64,000 nt of DNA from positions 126,560-190,559 of the forward strand of contig CP051231.1 in NCBI GenBank assembly GCA_017792405.1, given 5' to 3'. Shown here in pieces: positions 32,898-40,981 of the stretch; within the stretch, counting starts at the first letter, position 1, and every line of letters starts with the position of its first letter. This DNA is from Oceanicola sp. GTDB lineage: Bacteria > Pseudomonadota > Alphaproteobacteria > Rhodobacterales > Rhodobacteraceae. The notes beneath the pieces are model-generated. The model ran no database searches. It was not told where the DNA came from and was given only the letters and a program-made list of their open reading frames with translations. Position numbers and translations under genes: made by a program.

Positions 32898-33355
32898 GGC
32901 CGCTCCTCCCAGCTGCGGGTGAGGGCCTTTGCGAGGCGCTCGTCGTCCGTGGCGTATTGGCTGGAGGCGATCATCCAGCGGCCCTCGATCCGGCGCAGCA
33001 GCGAGAAGGCCGGGAAGGGGCTGGAGAGCAGGCTGCTGCCGCACATCATGCGGGTGACGTGGGTGGCCTTGACCCTGTCGGGGCCGTCGAACTCGGCAGC
33101 GATGCAGTCACGCTCCAGCGAGGTCAGGCCGATCTGGTCGAAATAGGCCATGACCTCGGTGAAGAGATCGTGCAGGTCGGCCAGATCCTTCACCAGCCGC
33201 AGGCCGCCGAAGCTGTGCACATCGCCGGGCACGACGAAGTGGGGCGCGAAGGCCGCGTAGTCGCGATCGCGGTAGGCCGCGCCGGTCACGTCCAGCAAAT
33301 GCTGGCTGATGGCGCGGGCCTCTTCGTCGCTGCCTATGTTGCCGGAGGCGTCCAA
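32888..33355 (-). CDS. NTF2-like (SnoaL/DUF4440-type) protein
   Basis: The 155-residue protein has the helical start and curved sheet pattern of NTF2-like folds (AISQHLLDVTGAAYRDRDYAAFAPHFV, later SLLRRIEGRWMIASSQ). Members are small enzymes or binding proteins with a deep pocket. It lies between fadA (9-bp gap) and the bicupin (overlap) in the operon. Specific role unknown. Confidence 0.7.
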   Translation of the reverse strand: MDASGNIGSDEEARAISQHLLDVTGAAYRDRDYAAFAPHFVVPGDVHSFGGLRLVKDLADLHDLFTEVMAYFDQIGLTSLERDCIAAEFDGPDRVKATHVTRMMCGSSLLSSPFPAFSLLRRIEGRWMIASSQYATDDERLAKALTRSWEERPCR

Positions 33356-33364
33356 GGGTCGGCC

Positions 33365-34576
33365 TCAGACGCGCTCAATGATGGTGGCCGCGCCCATGCC
33401 GGAAGCGACGCAGAGGGTGGCGAGGCCGAGCTCTTTATCCTGCCGCTCCAGTTCATCAAGCAGGGTGCCGAGGATGATCGCGCCGGTGGCGCCCAGCGGG
33501 TGGCCCATGGCGATAGAGCCGCCGTTGGGGTTGACGAGGGCCGGGTCGACATCGAAGGCCTGCATGAAGCGCAGCACCACGGAGGCGAAGGCCTCGTTGA
33601 CCTCGAAGAGGTCGATATCGGACACGCTCATGCCGTTGTCGGCCATGATCTTCTCGGTCACGGGGACTGGGCCGGTGAGCATGATGGTGGGGTCGGTGCC
33701 GATCTTGGCGGTGGCGCGGATGCGGGCGCGGGCTTTCAGCCCATAGGCCTCGCCGAACTCCTTGGAGCCGATCAGCACGCCCGCGGAGCCATCGACGATG
33801 CCAGAGCTGTTGCCCGCGTGGTGGATGTGGTTGATCCGCTCGAGGTGCGGGTACTTCATCAGCGCGATCTTGTCGAAGCCGGGCATGACCTCGCCCATGT
33901 CCTTGAAGGACGGGTTGAGGGCGCCGAGCGCCTGCATGTCGGTGCCGGGTCGCATGTATTCGTCGCGGTCGAGAATGGTGAGGCCGTTCTGATCGGTCAC
34001 CGGCACGATGGACTTGGAGAAACGGTCGGCCTCCCATGCGGCGGCGGCGCGGTCTTGGCTTTCAACGGCCAGCGCATCGGCCTGATCGCGGGTGAAACCG
34101 TATTCGGTGGCGATGATATCGGCAGAAATACCCTGCGGGACGAAGTAGTGCTTCATCGCGACAGAGGGATCGACGGCCACGGCTGCGCCGTCGGAGCCCA
34201 TCGGCACGCGGCTCATGCACTCGACGCCACCGGCGATGTAGCCCGCGCCTGCGCCGCCCTTCACCTGGTTCGCGGCAAGGTTCACGGCCTCGAGGCCGGA
34301 GGCGCAGAAACGGTTGATCGAGAGGCCGGGGATGCGCTCGTCGAGATCGGAGGCCAGCACGGCGGTACGGGCAAGGCAGCCGCCCTGCTCTTTCACCTGT
34401 GTCGCGTTGCCCCAGATCACGTCCTCCACAGCGTGGCCCTCCAGGCCGTTGCGCTCCTTGATGGCGTTCAGCACGCCGGCGGAGAGGGTCATGGCGGTGA
34501 CTTCGTGCAGCGAGCCGTCCTTGCGGCCCTTGCCACGCGGAGTGCGAACGGCGTCGTAGATATAGGCTTCGGTCAT
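33365..34576 (-). CDS. fadA: Acetyl-CoA acyltransferase (thiolase)
   Basis: The 403-residue thiolase cleaves 3-ketoacyl-CoA in the last step of beta-oxidation. The nucleophilic Cys is in INRFCASGLEAV (near residue 90), the catalytic His in MGHPLGATGA and the second Cys in LCVASGMGAA. The ATG at 34576 fits the family start (MTEAYIYDAVRTPRGKG) and overlaps the preceding gene by four bases. It should form the trifunctional complex with the alpha subunit encoded two genes further on. Confidence 0.95.
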   Translation of the reverse strand: MTEAYIYDAVRTPRGKGRKDGSLHEVTAMTLSAGVLNAIKERNGLEGHAVEDVIWGNATQVKEQGGCLARTAVLASDLDERIPGLSINRFCASGLEAVNLAANQVKGGAGAGYIAGGVECMSRVPMGSDGAAVAVDPSVAMKHYFVPQGISADIIATEYGFTRDQADALAVESQDRAAAAWEADRFSKSIVPVTDQNGLTILDRDEYMRPGTDMQALGALNPSFKDMGEVMPGFDKIALMKYPHLERINHIHHAGNSSGIVDGSAGVLIGSKEFGEAYGLKARARIRATAKIGTDPTIMLTGPVPVTEKIMADNGMSVSDIDLFEVNEAFASVVLRFMQAFDVDPALVNPNGGSIAMGHPLGATGAIILGTLLDELERQDKELGLATLCVASGMGAATIIERV

Positions 34577-35244
34577 TGCGGTCTCCATTTTCGGCGCCAG
34601 GCGTTTATGGACGCGCGCCATTGAATTTGGGTCGGAACAGGGTGGGTTGCGCCGATCCGTTTGCGGGCGGCCTCGATGGTGCCGGGCAGGGGCGGAAGGG
34701 CGGTCGTGTCGTTGCAGGTTGCGGGGTCGAGCTGGGTCAAGAACCAGCGGGCGGCGGCGCGGCGCATGGGGTAGCCCTCGGCCACGTCGGCCTCGACCAC
34801 TGGCTGGTAGTTGGTGACCAGAAGGGCCAGCAGGCGCTCGTGCTCTTCCTGGCTCTGATGGCCCCAGGTCAGATGGGCCTCGAGCATATCTGCCGGAACG
34901 GCGGTCAGCGCCTCGCGGGTTGCCACCAACTCAGCGTTCAGCGCATCCCACCCCGTCGCGATGGCAACGAGGGCGACGTCGGCAATGCCAGCATCCAGCC
35001 CTTCCGGCGCATGGCCGAAGGCGCTGGGCGTGTCGAAGGACCCGAGCGCGGCCTCGTAGAAGCCGGAGAACACCACCGCCAGCCGCAGCGGCTCCGGCAG
35101 GTCGGTCAGCCCGAAGTCGCCATGCTGCATCAGGTTGACCGCGCTGTCGGCCAGCACCGTGATCGCGTCCTGACGGCGAAACGGGCCGTAGTCCGGCGGG
35201 GCCTGCGCAAGATCGCGCTCAAGGAGGGTGATGGTCGGTGTCAT
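34573..35244 (-). CDS. Hypothetical protein in the fad operon
   Basis: This 223-residue protein is acidic in the first half, with many helices (LRLAVVFSGFYEAALGSFD, LVAIATGWDALNAELVATREAL) and a basic C-terminal end (SINAWRRKWRPQ). It has no signal peptide or membrane segment. It starts 4 bp after the GST stop codon and overlaps fadA by four bases (ATGA), so it is firmly part of the operon. I do not recognise a family; a helper for acyl-CoA metabolism is only suggested by context. Confidence 0.65.
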   Translation of the reverse strand: MTPTITLLERDLAQAPPDYGPFRRQDAITVLADSAVNLMQHGDFGLTDLPEPLRLAVVFSGFYEAALGSFDTPSAFGHAPEGLDAGIADVALVAIATGWDALNAELVATREALTAVPADMLEAHLTWGHQSQEEHERLLALLVTNYQPVVEADVAEGYPMRRAAARWFLTQLDPATCNDTTALPPLPGTIEAARKRIGATHPVPTQIQWRASINAWRRKWRPQ

Positions 35245-35248
35245 CGGT

Positions 35249-35875
35249 TCAGGCGCGGTCCGCCGGGGAGCCGGGCATCAGGTCGTAGGGGTGTTTCCAT
35301 CCGGGCTGCTCGCTGATGCGCGTGAGCCAAGCGTCGATGGCGGGGAAGTCGGCGCGGGAAAAGCCGAAGGGTTCGGGGTAGAAGAGGTAGCCGCAGCAGG
35401 CGAGGTCGGCGATGGTGAGCGCGTCGCCGGCGACCCAGTCGCGGCCCGTCAGGTGGGCCTCAAGGGTTTTCAGCGCGGCCTGAGTGCGGCCGGAGACGAA
35501 GGCGATGGCCTCCTGCGGGCGCTTTTCTTCGGGCAGAAAGTTCATCAGGAAGCGCAGCGGGCCTTGCTGGCCGGAGCCTTTTTGGCAATCCCAGAGGATC
35601 CAGCGGAGGATCTCGGAGTTCGGGGCGTCGGCGAACTTGCCGGTCTTCTCGGCGATGTGGAACAGGATCGCGCCGGATTGTGTGATGGTCTCGTCGCCAT
35701 CGACCAGCACGGGCACCTCGCCCATCTCGTTGAGCGCACGAAACTCGGGACTGCGGGATTCGCCGTTGAAGAAATCGACATAGACCGGCTCCCACTCGAG
35801 GCCCGCCAGTTCGAGCGCCAGGGCCGCCTTGTAGGCGTTGCCGGACTCTCCGAAGCAATGGAGTTTGAGTGTCAT
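35249..35875 (-). CDS. Glutathione S-transferase
   Basis: The 208-residue product has an N-terminal thioredoxin-like GST domain (LKLHCFGESGNAYKAALALEL, with the VPVLVDGDETITQSGAILFHIAEK glutathione-binding strand) and a C-terminal helical domain with the conserved DALTIADLACCGYLF. It would conjugate glutathione to electrophiles or isomerise thioesters. It is the first gene of the six-gene operon ending in fadB. The ATG at 35875 follows GGAG; the longer frame upstream is not supported. Confidence 0.88.
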   Translation of the reverse strand: MTLKLHCFGESGNAYKAALALELAGLEWEPVYVDFFNGESRSPEFRALNEMGEVPVLVDGDETITQSGAILFHIAEKTGKFADAPNSEILRWILWDCQKGSGQQGPLRFLMNFLPEEKRPQEAIAFVSGRTQAALKTLEAHLTGRDWVAGDALTIADLACCGYLFYPEPFGFSRADFPAIDAWLTRISEQPGWKHPYDLMPGSPADRA

Positions 35876-35926
35876 GTGTCGGCTCCCTTGGCTGCGGTTG
35901 AAGTGGGGGCCAGCCCCCACACCCCC

Positions 35927-35950
35927 GGAGATATTTAGAGCAAGAAAATG
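35927..35950 (+). repeat. Dispersed short repeat, copy 3 (diverged)
   Basis: A GATATTTAGAGCAAG to AAAATG string after a CCCCCGGA run, related to copies at 5378-5399 and 8625-8646. It is upstream of the Gst-fad operon. The same 181-bp gap also holds a TGACGT...ACGTCA inverted repeat (36015-36040), a possible regulatory site. Confidence 0.5.
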
Positions 35951-36056
35951 GGCAGGGTGGTTTCATGCCAACCCGCGCCGCGCTCCTCCGCTTGGGCCGC
36001 ATCACGCCACGAGTTGACGTGCGCGGCAAGGGCGACGTCACGTTGTTTTGGCCCGG

Positions 36057-36710
36057 TCAGGGCCGCGGGCTGCGGTTGAGCCGGGTTGTGAGGATGATGA
36101 GGCCGGATTTTGGGTCGAAGATCAGCGAGGTTGGGCACCACTGGCCGCCGCAGGGGCGATCCCATTCGATGAAGGTGCTGATGCCGGGAGGGCTCGTGAT
36201 CTCGGGGCGCGAAGCGCGGGTGAGGGCGAAGACGTAGGGGAAGTGATCGGCGAGGATGTAGCGCAGCCTGCGCGCGGGTTCCTCGCCTATCGGGGCGGGG
36301 AGGCGCCACTCCACCCGGCAGCTGCCACCGAGGGCGATGGAGGGGTGCCCCTCTTCTTTGTCGCGGACCACGTCGCCGGTGGCGGAGAGATAGGTGGTGC
36401 CGGTGGACCTGTCGGGTGTGCCGAAGAGGTAGGGGCCCGAGTCGTAAGCGGCAAAGCCGGGCGGCAGGACATCCTCAACAGGGGCGCCGACCTCGGAGGC
36501 GAGGCAGGTGTTGCGGAACATGCGCAGGAGGAGGACAGCGCCCATTTCGTTGGGATGTGGGGCCGCCGGAGTGCCGAAGCGCTCTGGCTGGAGGTCTGCG
36601 TAGCCGGAGAGACCGGCGGCAGCCTCGAGCATGCGCGGGATGTCGGTGATCGCCTGCGCGGCAGCGGCGACCGGGGAGAGCGCCAGCCAGAGGGCAAGCG
36701 CGCGGCGCAT
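36057..36710 (-). CDS. Secreted hypothetical protein
   Basis: The 217-residue product starts with a signal peptide (MRRALALWLALSPVAAAAQA) and is otherwise soluble, with four cysteines and a central RDKEEGHPSIALGG segment. Its start codon overlaps the stop of the preceding small gene by one base, so translation is coupled. No conserved family is recognised; a periplasmic role is expected. Confidence 0.65.
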   Translation of the reverse strand: MRRALALWLALSPVAAAAQAITDIPRMLEAAAGLSGYADLQPERFGTPAAPHPNEMGAVLLLRMFRNTCLASEVGAPVEDVLPPGFAAYDSGPYLFGTPDRSTGTTYLSATGDVVRDKEEGHPSIALGGSCRVEWRLPAPIGEEPARRLRYILADHFPYVFALTRASRPEITSPPGISTFIEWDRPCGGQWCPTSLIFDPKSGLIILTTRLNRSPRP

Positions 36711-36928
36711 CAGATTTCCTGCGCGGCCAGCTCCGCCTTGAAGGCGCGGAGGCGGTGCGGCAGCGTTTCTTCGTGCAGCACCGAGCTGGCGTTCTCGAAC
36801 AGAAAAGTCAGGGCGTGATCGGCGGAGAGGCCGGTTTCATCGCAGAACCGCTTGAGATTGCGGTGGGCCGTCTCGGTGAGGGTAATCTGGTGTTTGCGGG
36901 TCAGGCGGAGCTTGTGGGCCATTGCCAT
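36710..36928 (-). CDS. Small basic protein, possible ribbon-helix-helix type
   Basis: The 72-residue product (HKLRLTRKHQITLTETAHRNLKRF) has a basic start, a strand and helices, and could be a small DNA-binding protein. It is coupled to the downstream secreted protein by a one-base stop/start overlap (TGATG). No family is assigned. Confidence 0.5.
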   Translation of the reverse strand: MAMAHKLRLTRKHQITLTETAHRNLKRFCDETGLSADHALTFLFENASSVLHEETLPHRLRAFKAELAAQEI

Positions 36929-36944
36929 CCTTCAGGGTTGGGGT

Positions 36945-36966
36945 GGGCGGGGTGAGGCCCCCGCCC
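36945..36966. terminator. GC-rich stem between convergent-spaced operons
   Basis: GGGCGGGG and CCCCGCCC form an eight-base stem with a six-base loop, 13 bp beyond the acyl-CoA dehydrogenase stop codon on the minus strand. No T-run follows; it probably marks the operon end. Confidence 0.45.
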
Positions 36967-36978
36967 GTTGATCCCAGC

Positions 36979-38757
36979 CTAGAAGGCCTCCGCCGCGAGG
37001 TCCATCACCGGCTCGGCGCCGCTTTCGATGCGCTTGAGGTGCATCGCGGTCGCGGGCAGGCGGCGGGCCATGTAGTAGCGCCCGGTGGCCAGCTTGGTCT
37101 TGTGGAAGTCCGGGTCGGAGGTGCCCGACTCGAGCGCCTCAAGCGAGGCCTTGGCCATCATCGACCAGACCAGACCGAGGCAGGTGTGGCCGAAGAGGTG
37201 CATGAAGTCGTAGCTGCCCGCCAGCGCGGCGTTGGGGTTCTTCATGCCGTTCTGCATGAAGAACATGCCGGCGGCCTGAAGATCCTTGGAGGCCTGCTTG
37301 AGCGGGTCGAGGAAGCCTTTTTTCAGCTCTTCGTTGCCCTCGTTCTCCTTGAGGAAACCCTTCACCAGCTCGAAGAAGCCCATGACGTGCTTGCCGCCGT
37401 CCTGCGCCAGCTTGCGGCCGACGAGATCGAGCGCCTGAACGCCGTTGGCGCCTTCGTAGATCTGGGTGATCCGGGCGTCGCGAACGTATTGCGACATGCC
37501 CCACTCTTCGATGTAACCGTGTCCGCCGTAGACCTGCTGGGCCTGCACCGCCATGTCGAAGCCTTGATCGGTGAGGAAACCTTTGAGCACGGGCGTCAGC
37601 AGCGAGATCAGCCCTTCCGCCTCGTCGTCGCCCGAGCGGTGCGACTTGTCGATGAGTTGCGCGCCCCACATCAGGAAGGCGCGGCCGCCTTCGACGAAGC
37701 TCTTCTGGTCCATCAGGTTGCGGCGGATGTCGGGGTGGACGATCAGCGGGTCTGCGGGACCATCGGGGTTTTTGACGCCGGTCACGTCGCGGCCCTGCAG
37801 GCGATCCTTGGCGTAGGCGAGGCTGTTCTCGTAGGCGATGGCGGCTTGGGCGAGGCCCTGCATGCCGACGCCGAGGCGGGCCTCGTTCATCATGGTGAAC
37901 ATGGCGCGCATGCCCTTGTGCTCGGTGCCGAGCAGGTAGCCCTCCGCCTCGTCGTAGTTCATCACGCAGGTGGCATTGCCGTGGATGCCCATCTTCTCTT
38001 CGAGCTTGCCGCAGCTGACGCCGTTGCGCGCGCCCACGTTGCCCTCGTCATCGACGAGGAACTTGGGGACGATGAAGAGCGAGATGCCCTTTACCCCCTC
38101 GGGGCCGCCGGGGATTTTGGCCAGCACGAGATGCACAATGTTGTCGGCCATGTCGTGCTCACCGGCGGAGATGAAGATCTTCTGGCCGGAAATCTTGTAG
38201 CTGCCGTCGCCTTGCGGCTCGGCCTTGGTGCGCAGCAGGCCGAGGTCAGTGCCGCAGTGGGGCTCGGTGAGGTTCATCGTGCCGGTCCACTCGCAGCTCA
38301 CCATCTTGGGCAGCCACTTGGCCTTCTGGTCGTCCGTACCATGCGCGAGGATCGCAGAGGCGGCTCCGTGAGTGAGGCCCTGGTACATGGTGAACGACTG
38401 GTTGGAGGCAGAGAACATCTCGCCGACAGCGGTGCCCATCAGGTAGGGCATGTTCTGGCCGCCGAACTCCTCGGGCAAGTCGAGGCCAGTCCAGCCGCCC
38501 TCTTTCATCTGGTCGAAGGCTGCCTTGAAGCCCTCGGGGGTGCGGACGACGCCATTTTCGAGCGTGCAGCCCTGCTGGTCGCCCACGGGGTTGAGGGGAG
38601 CCAGAACCTCGGAGGCGAGCTTGCCCGCCTCCTCCAGCACCGCGCCGGTGAAATCGGCTTCAAGTTCGCTGTAGCCGGGAATATCGGACTGCGAGACCTT
38701 GAGGACATCGTGCAGAATGAATTGCATGTCCTTGGTGGGCGCGGTGTACGTGGGCAT
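36979..38757 (-). CDS. Acyl-CoA dehydrogenase with C-terminal extension (DmdC-like)
   Basis: The 592-residue flavoenzyme is longer than short-chain acyl-CoA dehydrogenases and belongs to the group with an added C-terminal domain, which includes DmdC (3-methylmercaptopropionyl-CoA dehydrogenase). It shows the FAD/substrate motif [19 protein letters not shown] and the catalytic region [20 protein letters not shown] with the Glu base. The opening [19 protein letters not shown] is typical of this group. It follows a MerR gene on the same strand (25-bp gap), which may regulate it. Substrate (fatty acyl or sulfur compound) is not settled by sequence. Confidence 0.9.
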   Translation of the reverse strand: MPTYTAPTKDMQFILHDVLKVSQSDIPGYSELEADFTGAVLEEAGKLASEVLAPLNPVGDQQGCTLENGVVRTPEGFKAAFDQMKEGGWTGLDLPEEFGGQNMPYLMGTAVGEMFSASNQSFTMYQGLTHGAASAILAHGTDDQKAKWLPKMVSCEWTGTMNLTEPHCGTDLGLLRTKAEPQGDGSYKISGQKIFISAGEHDMADNIVHLVLAKIPGGPEGVKGISLFIVPKFLVDDEGNVGARNGVSCGKLEEKMGIHGNATCVMNYDEAEGYLLGTEHKGMRAMFTMMNEARLGVGMQGLAQAAIAYENSLAYAKDRLQGRDVTGVKNPDGPADPLIVHPDIRRNLMDQKSFVEGGRAFLMWGAQLIDKSHRSGDDEAEGLISLLTPVLKGFLTDQGFDMAVQAQQVYGGHGYIEEWGMSQYVRDARITQIYEGANGVQALDLVGRKLAQDGGKHVMGFFELVKGFLKENEGNEELKKGFLDPLKQASKDLQAAGMFFMQNGMKNPNAALAGSYDFMHLFGHTCLGLVWSMMAKASLEALESGTSDPDFHKTKLATGRYYMARRLPATAMHLKRIESGAEPVMDLAAEAF

Positions 38758-38782
38758 CTGTTTCCTCCCGTTGCCGGCCGGA

Positions 38783-39181
38783 TTATTCGGCCGCTTGTTT
38801 CATTCCGTTGTCGGCGAGCGCGCCCTTGCCCCAGTCGATCTGGGCTTTCAGCTCTGTGATGGCGGTTGCGAGCTCTGCGCGCTGCTCTTCCATCTCTTCC
38901 ACGCGCTGCTCGGCCATCTGCACCGAGGCTTCAAGCTGCCGGTGCTCGCCGTTTTCCATGTCGTAGAGGTCAAGCAGCTGGCGAATGTCTTCGAGCGAGA
39001 ACCCGAACCGTTTGCCGCGCAGGATGAGCTTCAGTCGTGCCTGATCGCGCTTGGTGAAGAGCCGTTTCTGGCCTTCGCGCACCGGGAACAGAAGCTCCTT
39101 GGCCTCGTAGAACCGCAGGGTGCGTGCCGTCACGTTGAACGCGTCACACATCTCGCGGATGGTTAAATATTTCTCCATCAT
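38783..39181 (-). CDS. MerR-family transcriptional regulator 1
   Basis: The 132-residue regulator has the MerR winged helix at the start ([27 protein letters not shown]) and a C-terminal coiled coil (residues about 75-120). No Cys-rich metal site is visible, so a non-metal ligand is likely. Of two adjacent ATGs, 39181 is six to seven bases after GGAGGG. It is followed by the acyl-CoA dehydrogenase. In alphaproteobacteria MerR proteins of the LiuR type control acyl-CoA catabolism; this assignment is inferred from context. Confidence 0.88.
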   Translation of the reverse strand: MMEKYLTIREMCDAFNVTARTLRFYEAKELLFPVREGQKRLFTKRDQARLKLILRGKRFGFSLEDIRQLLDLYDMENGEHRQLEASVQMAEQRVEEMEEQRAELATAITELKAQIDWGKGALADNGMKQAAE

Positions 39182-39402
39182 TTTTTGCCCTCCGAATGGC
39201 TGCCCAAGTGTGTCTTTTCTTGAACGTGCGGGGGACATGATAAGTTGCGCCGGACCATACAAGCATCGCGTGCGCTGACGCAGTTGGAACGCTACGTCAT
39301 TTTCCGTTGGGTAAAATATTCGGAAAGCTTACCCGGGGTCATGCGCAACTTTTCTCGCCGCCAAACCGCTTTGGAGGACACCCAAAGCGCTTTAAAAACT
39401 AT

Positions 39403-39414
39403 TTATCGTGATAA
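39403..39414. promoter_or_regulatory. TTATC-GT-GATAA palindrome between tandem MerR genes
   Basis: A perfect five-base-arm palindrome in the 271-bp, comparatively AT-rich gap between the two MerR genes. It is a candidate operator for one of them, but no second copy was found to support this. Confidence 0.35.
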
Positions 39415-39452
39415 TTATTTCGGGGTCCGGCGAGAGGTCGCTCACTCGCCTT

Positions 39453-39833
39453 TCAGGAGAGCGAGGCTTCGGTATCGTCGCGCAATTGGCGCAGTTCCGC
39501 GATTGTCGAGTCGAGCTCCGCGCGCTGTTTCTCCAGCTCGGCCAACTGCAGGTCAGCGCGCTCGATCCAGATCTCGAGCTGGGGGCGGCTGCCGTCGCTT
39601 TCGTACATCTCAAGCCACTGGCGGATGTTCTCCAGCGAGAAGCCGAACCGGCGGCCGCGCAGGATGAGGGTCATCCGCGCAATCTCGCGCGGGCCGTAAA
39701 AGCGCGACCGACCCTTCTTCTCGGGATCGAGAAGTTCGATGTACTCGTAATAACGCAGCGTGCGAGGCGTCACGTCGAAACGCGCGCACATTTCCTTGAA
39801 ACTCAGCCGCTGCTCGGCCTTGTCTTCGGCCAT
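39453..39833 (-). CDS. MerR-family transcriptional regulator 2
   Basis: The 126-residue product is a paralogue of the MerR at 38783-39181 in the same orientation: RLSFKEMCARFDVTPRTLRYYEYIELL, the shared LILRGRRFGFSLENIRQWLEMY and a C-terminal coiled coil. It lacks metal-binding Cys residues. It starts divergently from the thioesterase-MATE operon (138-bp gap) and may control it. The two tandem MerR genes look like an old duplication. Confidence 0.87.
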   Translation of the reverse strand: MAEDKAEQRLSFKEMCARFDVTPRTLRYYEYIELLDPEKKGRSRFYGPREIARMTLILRGRRFGFSLENIRQWLEMYESDGSRPQLEIWIERADLQLAELEKQRAELDSTIAELRQLRDDTEASLS

Positions 39834-39971
39834 GGGCGATGGCTCCCCGGCTTGATTTCCCCAACTCGGGCCTAGCCTAAATCAGAGGCAGGCGCTTATC
39901 AATCGCGCAGGGTTGCGGGCGGCCGGGCGCAGAAGGATAGTGGGCTGACCAGAAGGATAGGAAGGACCCCG

Positions 39972-40460
39972 ATGAGCGATTTCAGCGTGGACTGGGTGCA
40001 GTCTTTCATTGACGCCTTGCCCTATTCGAAGGCGCTCGGGATGCGGGCCGACGAGGTCTCGGAGGGGCGGGTGAGTATTTCGATGCCCTATGCGCAGGCA
40101 TTGGCGGGCGATGGAGAGGTGCTGCACGGGGGCGCGATCTCGGCGCTGATGGACACCACCAGCGGCACGGCGGTGATGACGCTGCCCAAGGGGCTGGGCA
40201 CGGCCACGCTCGACCTGCGGATCGACTATATGCGCGCCGCCACGCCGGGCCAGCGGGTGCGGGCCTCGGCGGAGTGCTACCACATCACCCGCACGGTGGT
40301 GTTCGTGCGCACGACCGCGTGGGACGAAGATGAGAGCAAGCCGGTCGCCACGGCGGCGGGGGCGTTTACCTACGGCCACATGCGCGCCCCGCGCACGCCA
40401 GAGGAGATGCAGGCGGCGATGCAGGCGCTGGCCACCCGTCAGAAGGAGCTGGGCCAATGA
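39972..40460 (+). CDS. PaaI-family hotdog thioesterase 1
   Basis: The 162-residue hotdog-fold protein has the thioesterase motif VLHGGAISALMDTTSG near residue 51, where the Asp is the usual catalytic residue, and the strand LDLRIDYMRAATPGQRV. It should hydrolyse an acyl-CoA or aryl-CoA. Its stop overlaps the start of the next hotdog protein (ATGA). Confidence 0.88.
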   Translation: MSDFSVDWVQSFIDALPYSKALGMRADEVSEGRVSISMPYAQALAGDGEVLHGGAISALMDTTSGTAVMTLPKGLGTATLDLRIDYMRAATPGQRVRASAECYHITRTVVFVRTTAWDEDESKPVATAAGAFTYGHMRAPRTPEEMQAAMQALATRQKELGQ

Positions 40461-40981
40461 AAACGCCGGAACCCGTGCAGGTGATCAAAGAACGGCGCGA
40501 TACGGCGCTGAACGCGCTGGTCGGCGGCATCAATTTTGTGCAGTTCCTTGGCATCCGGTTCGACCGCAAGGGCGATGAACTGACCGCCGTGCTGCCCTAT
40601 GACCAAAAGCTGATCGGCAACCCGATGCTGCCCGCGCTTCATGGCGGGGCGACGGCGGGCTTTCTGGAAGTTGCCGCCGTGGTGCAGCTGGCCTGGCAGG
40701 AGCTTTGGGGCCAGATCGAGGGCGGGCCGTTCGACCCGGAGCGCTTTGCCGCCGAGGGCCGCCCGCGCCTGCCGAAGACCATCGACTTCTCGGTAGATTA
40801 CCTGCGCGCGGGCCTGCCACGCGATGCTTATGCCCGCGCAAGGGTCAACCGCTCCGGGCGGCGCTATGCCTCTGTTCACGTCGAGGCGTGGCAGGACAAC
40901 GTGAACCGCCCCTTTGCTCAAGCCACCGGCCATTTTCTGATGCCGCAGCCAAAGCAAGATGACGACCCAAGCGGCGGCTGA
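40457..40981 (+). CDS. Hotdog-fold thioesterase 2
   Basis: The 174-residue protein has a related hotdog domain (LPALHGGATAGFLEVAAVVQL and IDFSVDYLRAGLPRDAY), but the usual Asp after HGG is replaced by Glu (FLEVA). It is translationally coupled to the first thioesterase, so the two may form a heteromer. It overlaps the MATE gene by 23 bases. Confidence 0.82.
   Translation: MKTPEPVQVIKERRDTALNALVGGINFVQFLGIRFDRKGDELTAVLPYDQKLIGNPMLPALHGGATAGFLEVAAVVQLAWQELWGQIEGGPFDPERFAAEGRPRLPKTIDFSVDYLRAGLPRDAYARARVNRSGRRYASVHVEAWQDNVNRPFAQATGHFLMPQPKQDDDPSGG

Noticed and set aside
32957..34624. A 555-residue plus-strand frame opposite fadA
   Set aside because: Gly/Ala/His-rich antisense of a clear thiolase.
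36922..38859. A 645-residue plus-strand frame opposite the acyl-CoA dehydrogenase
   Set aside because: Antisense artefact of a GC-rich gene; no domain.
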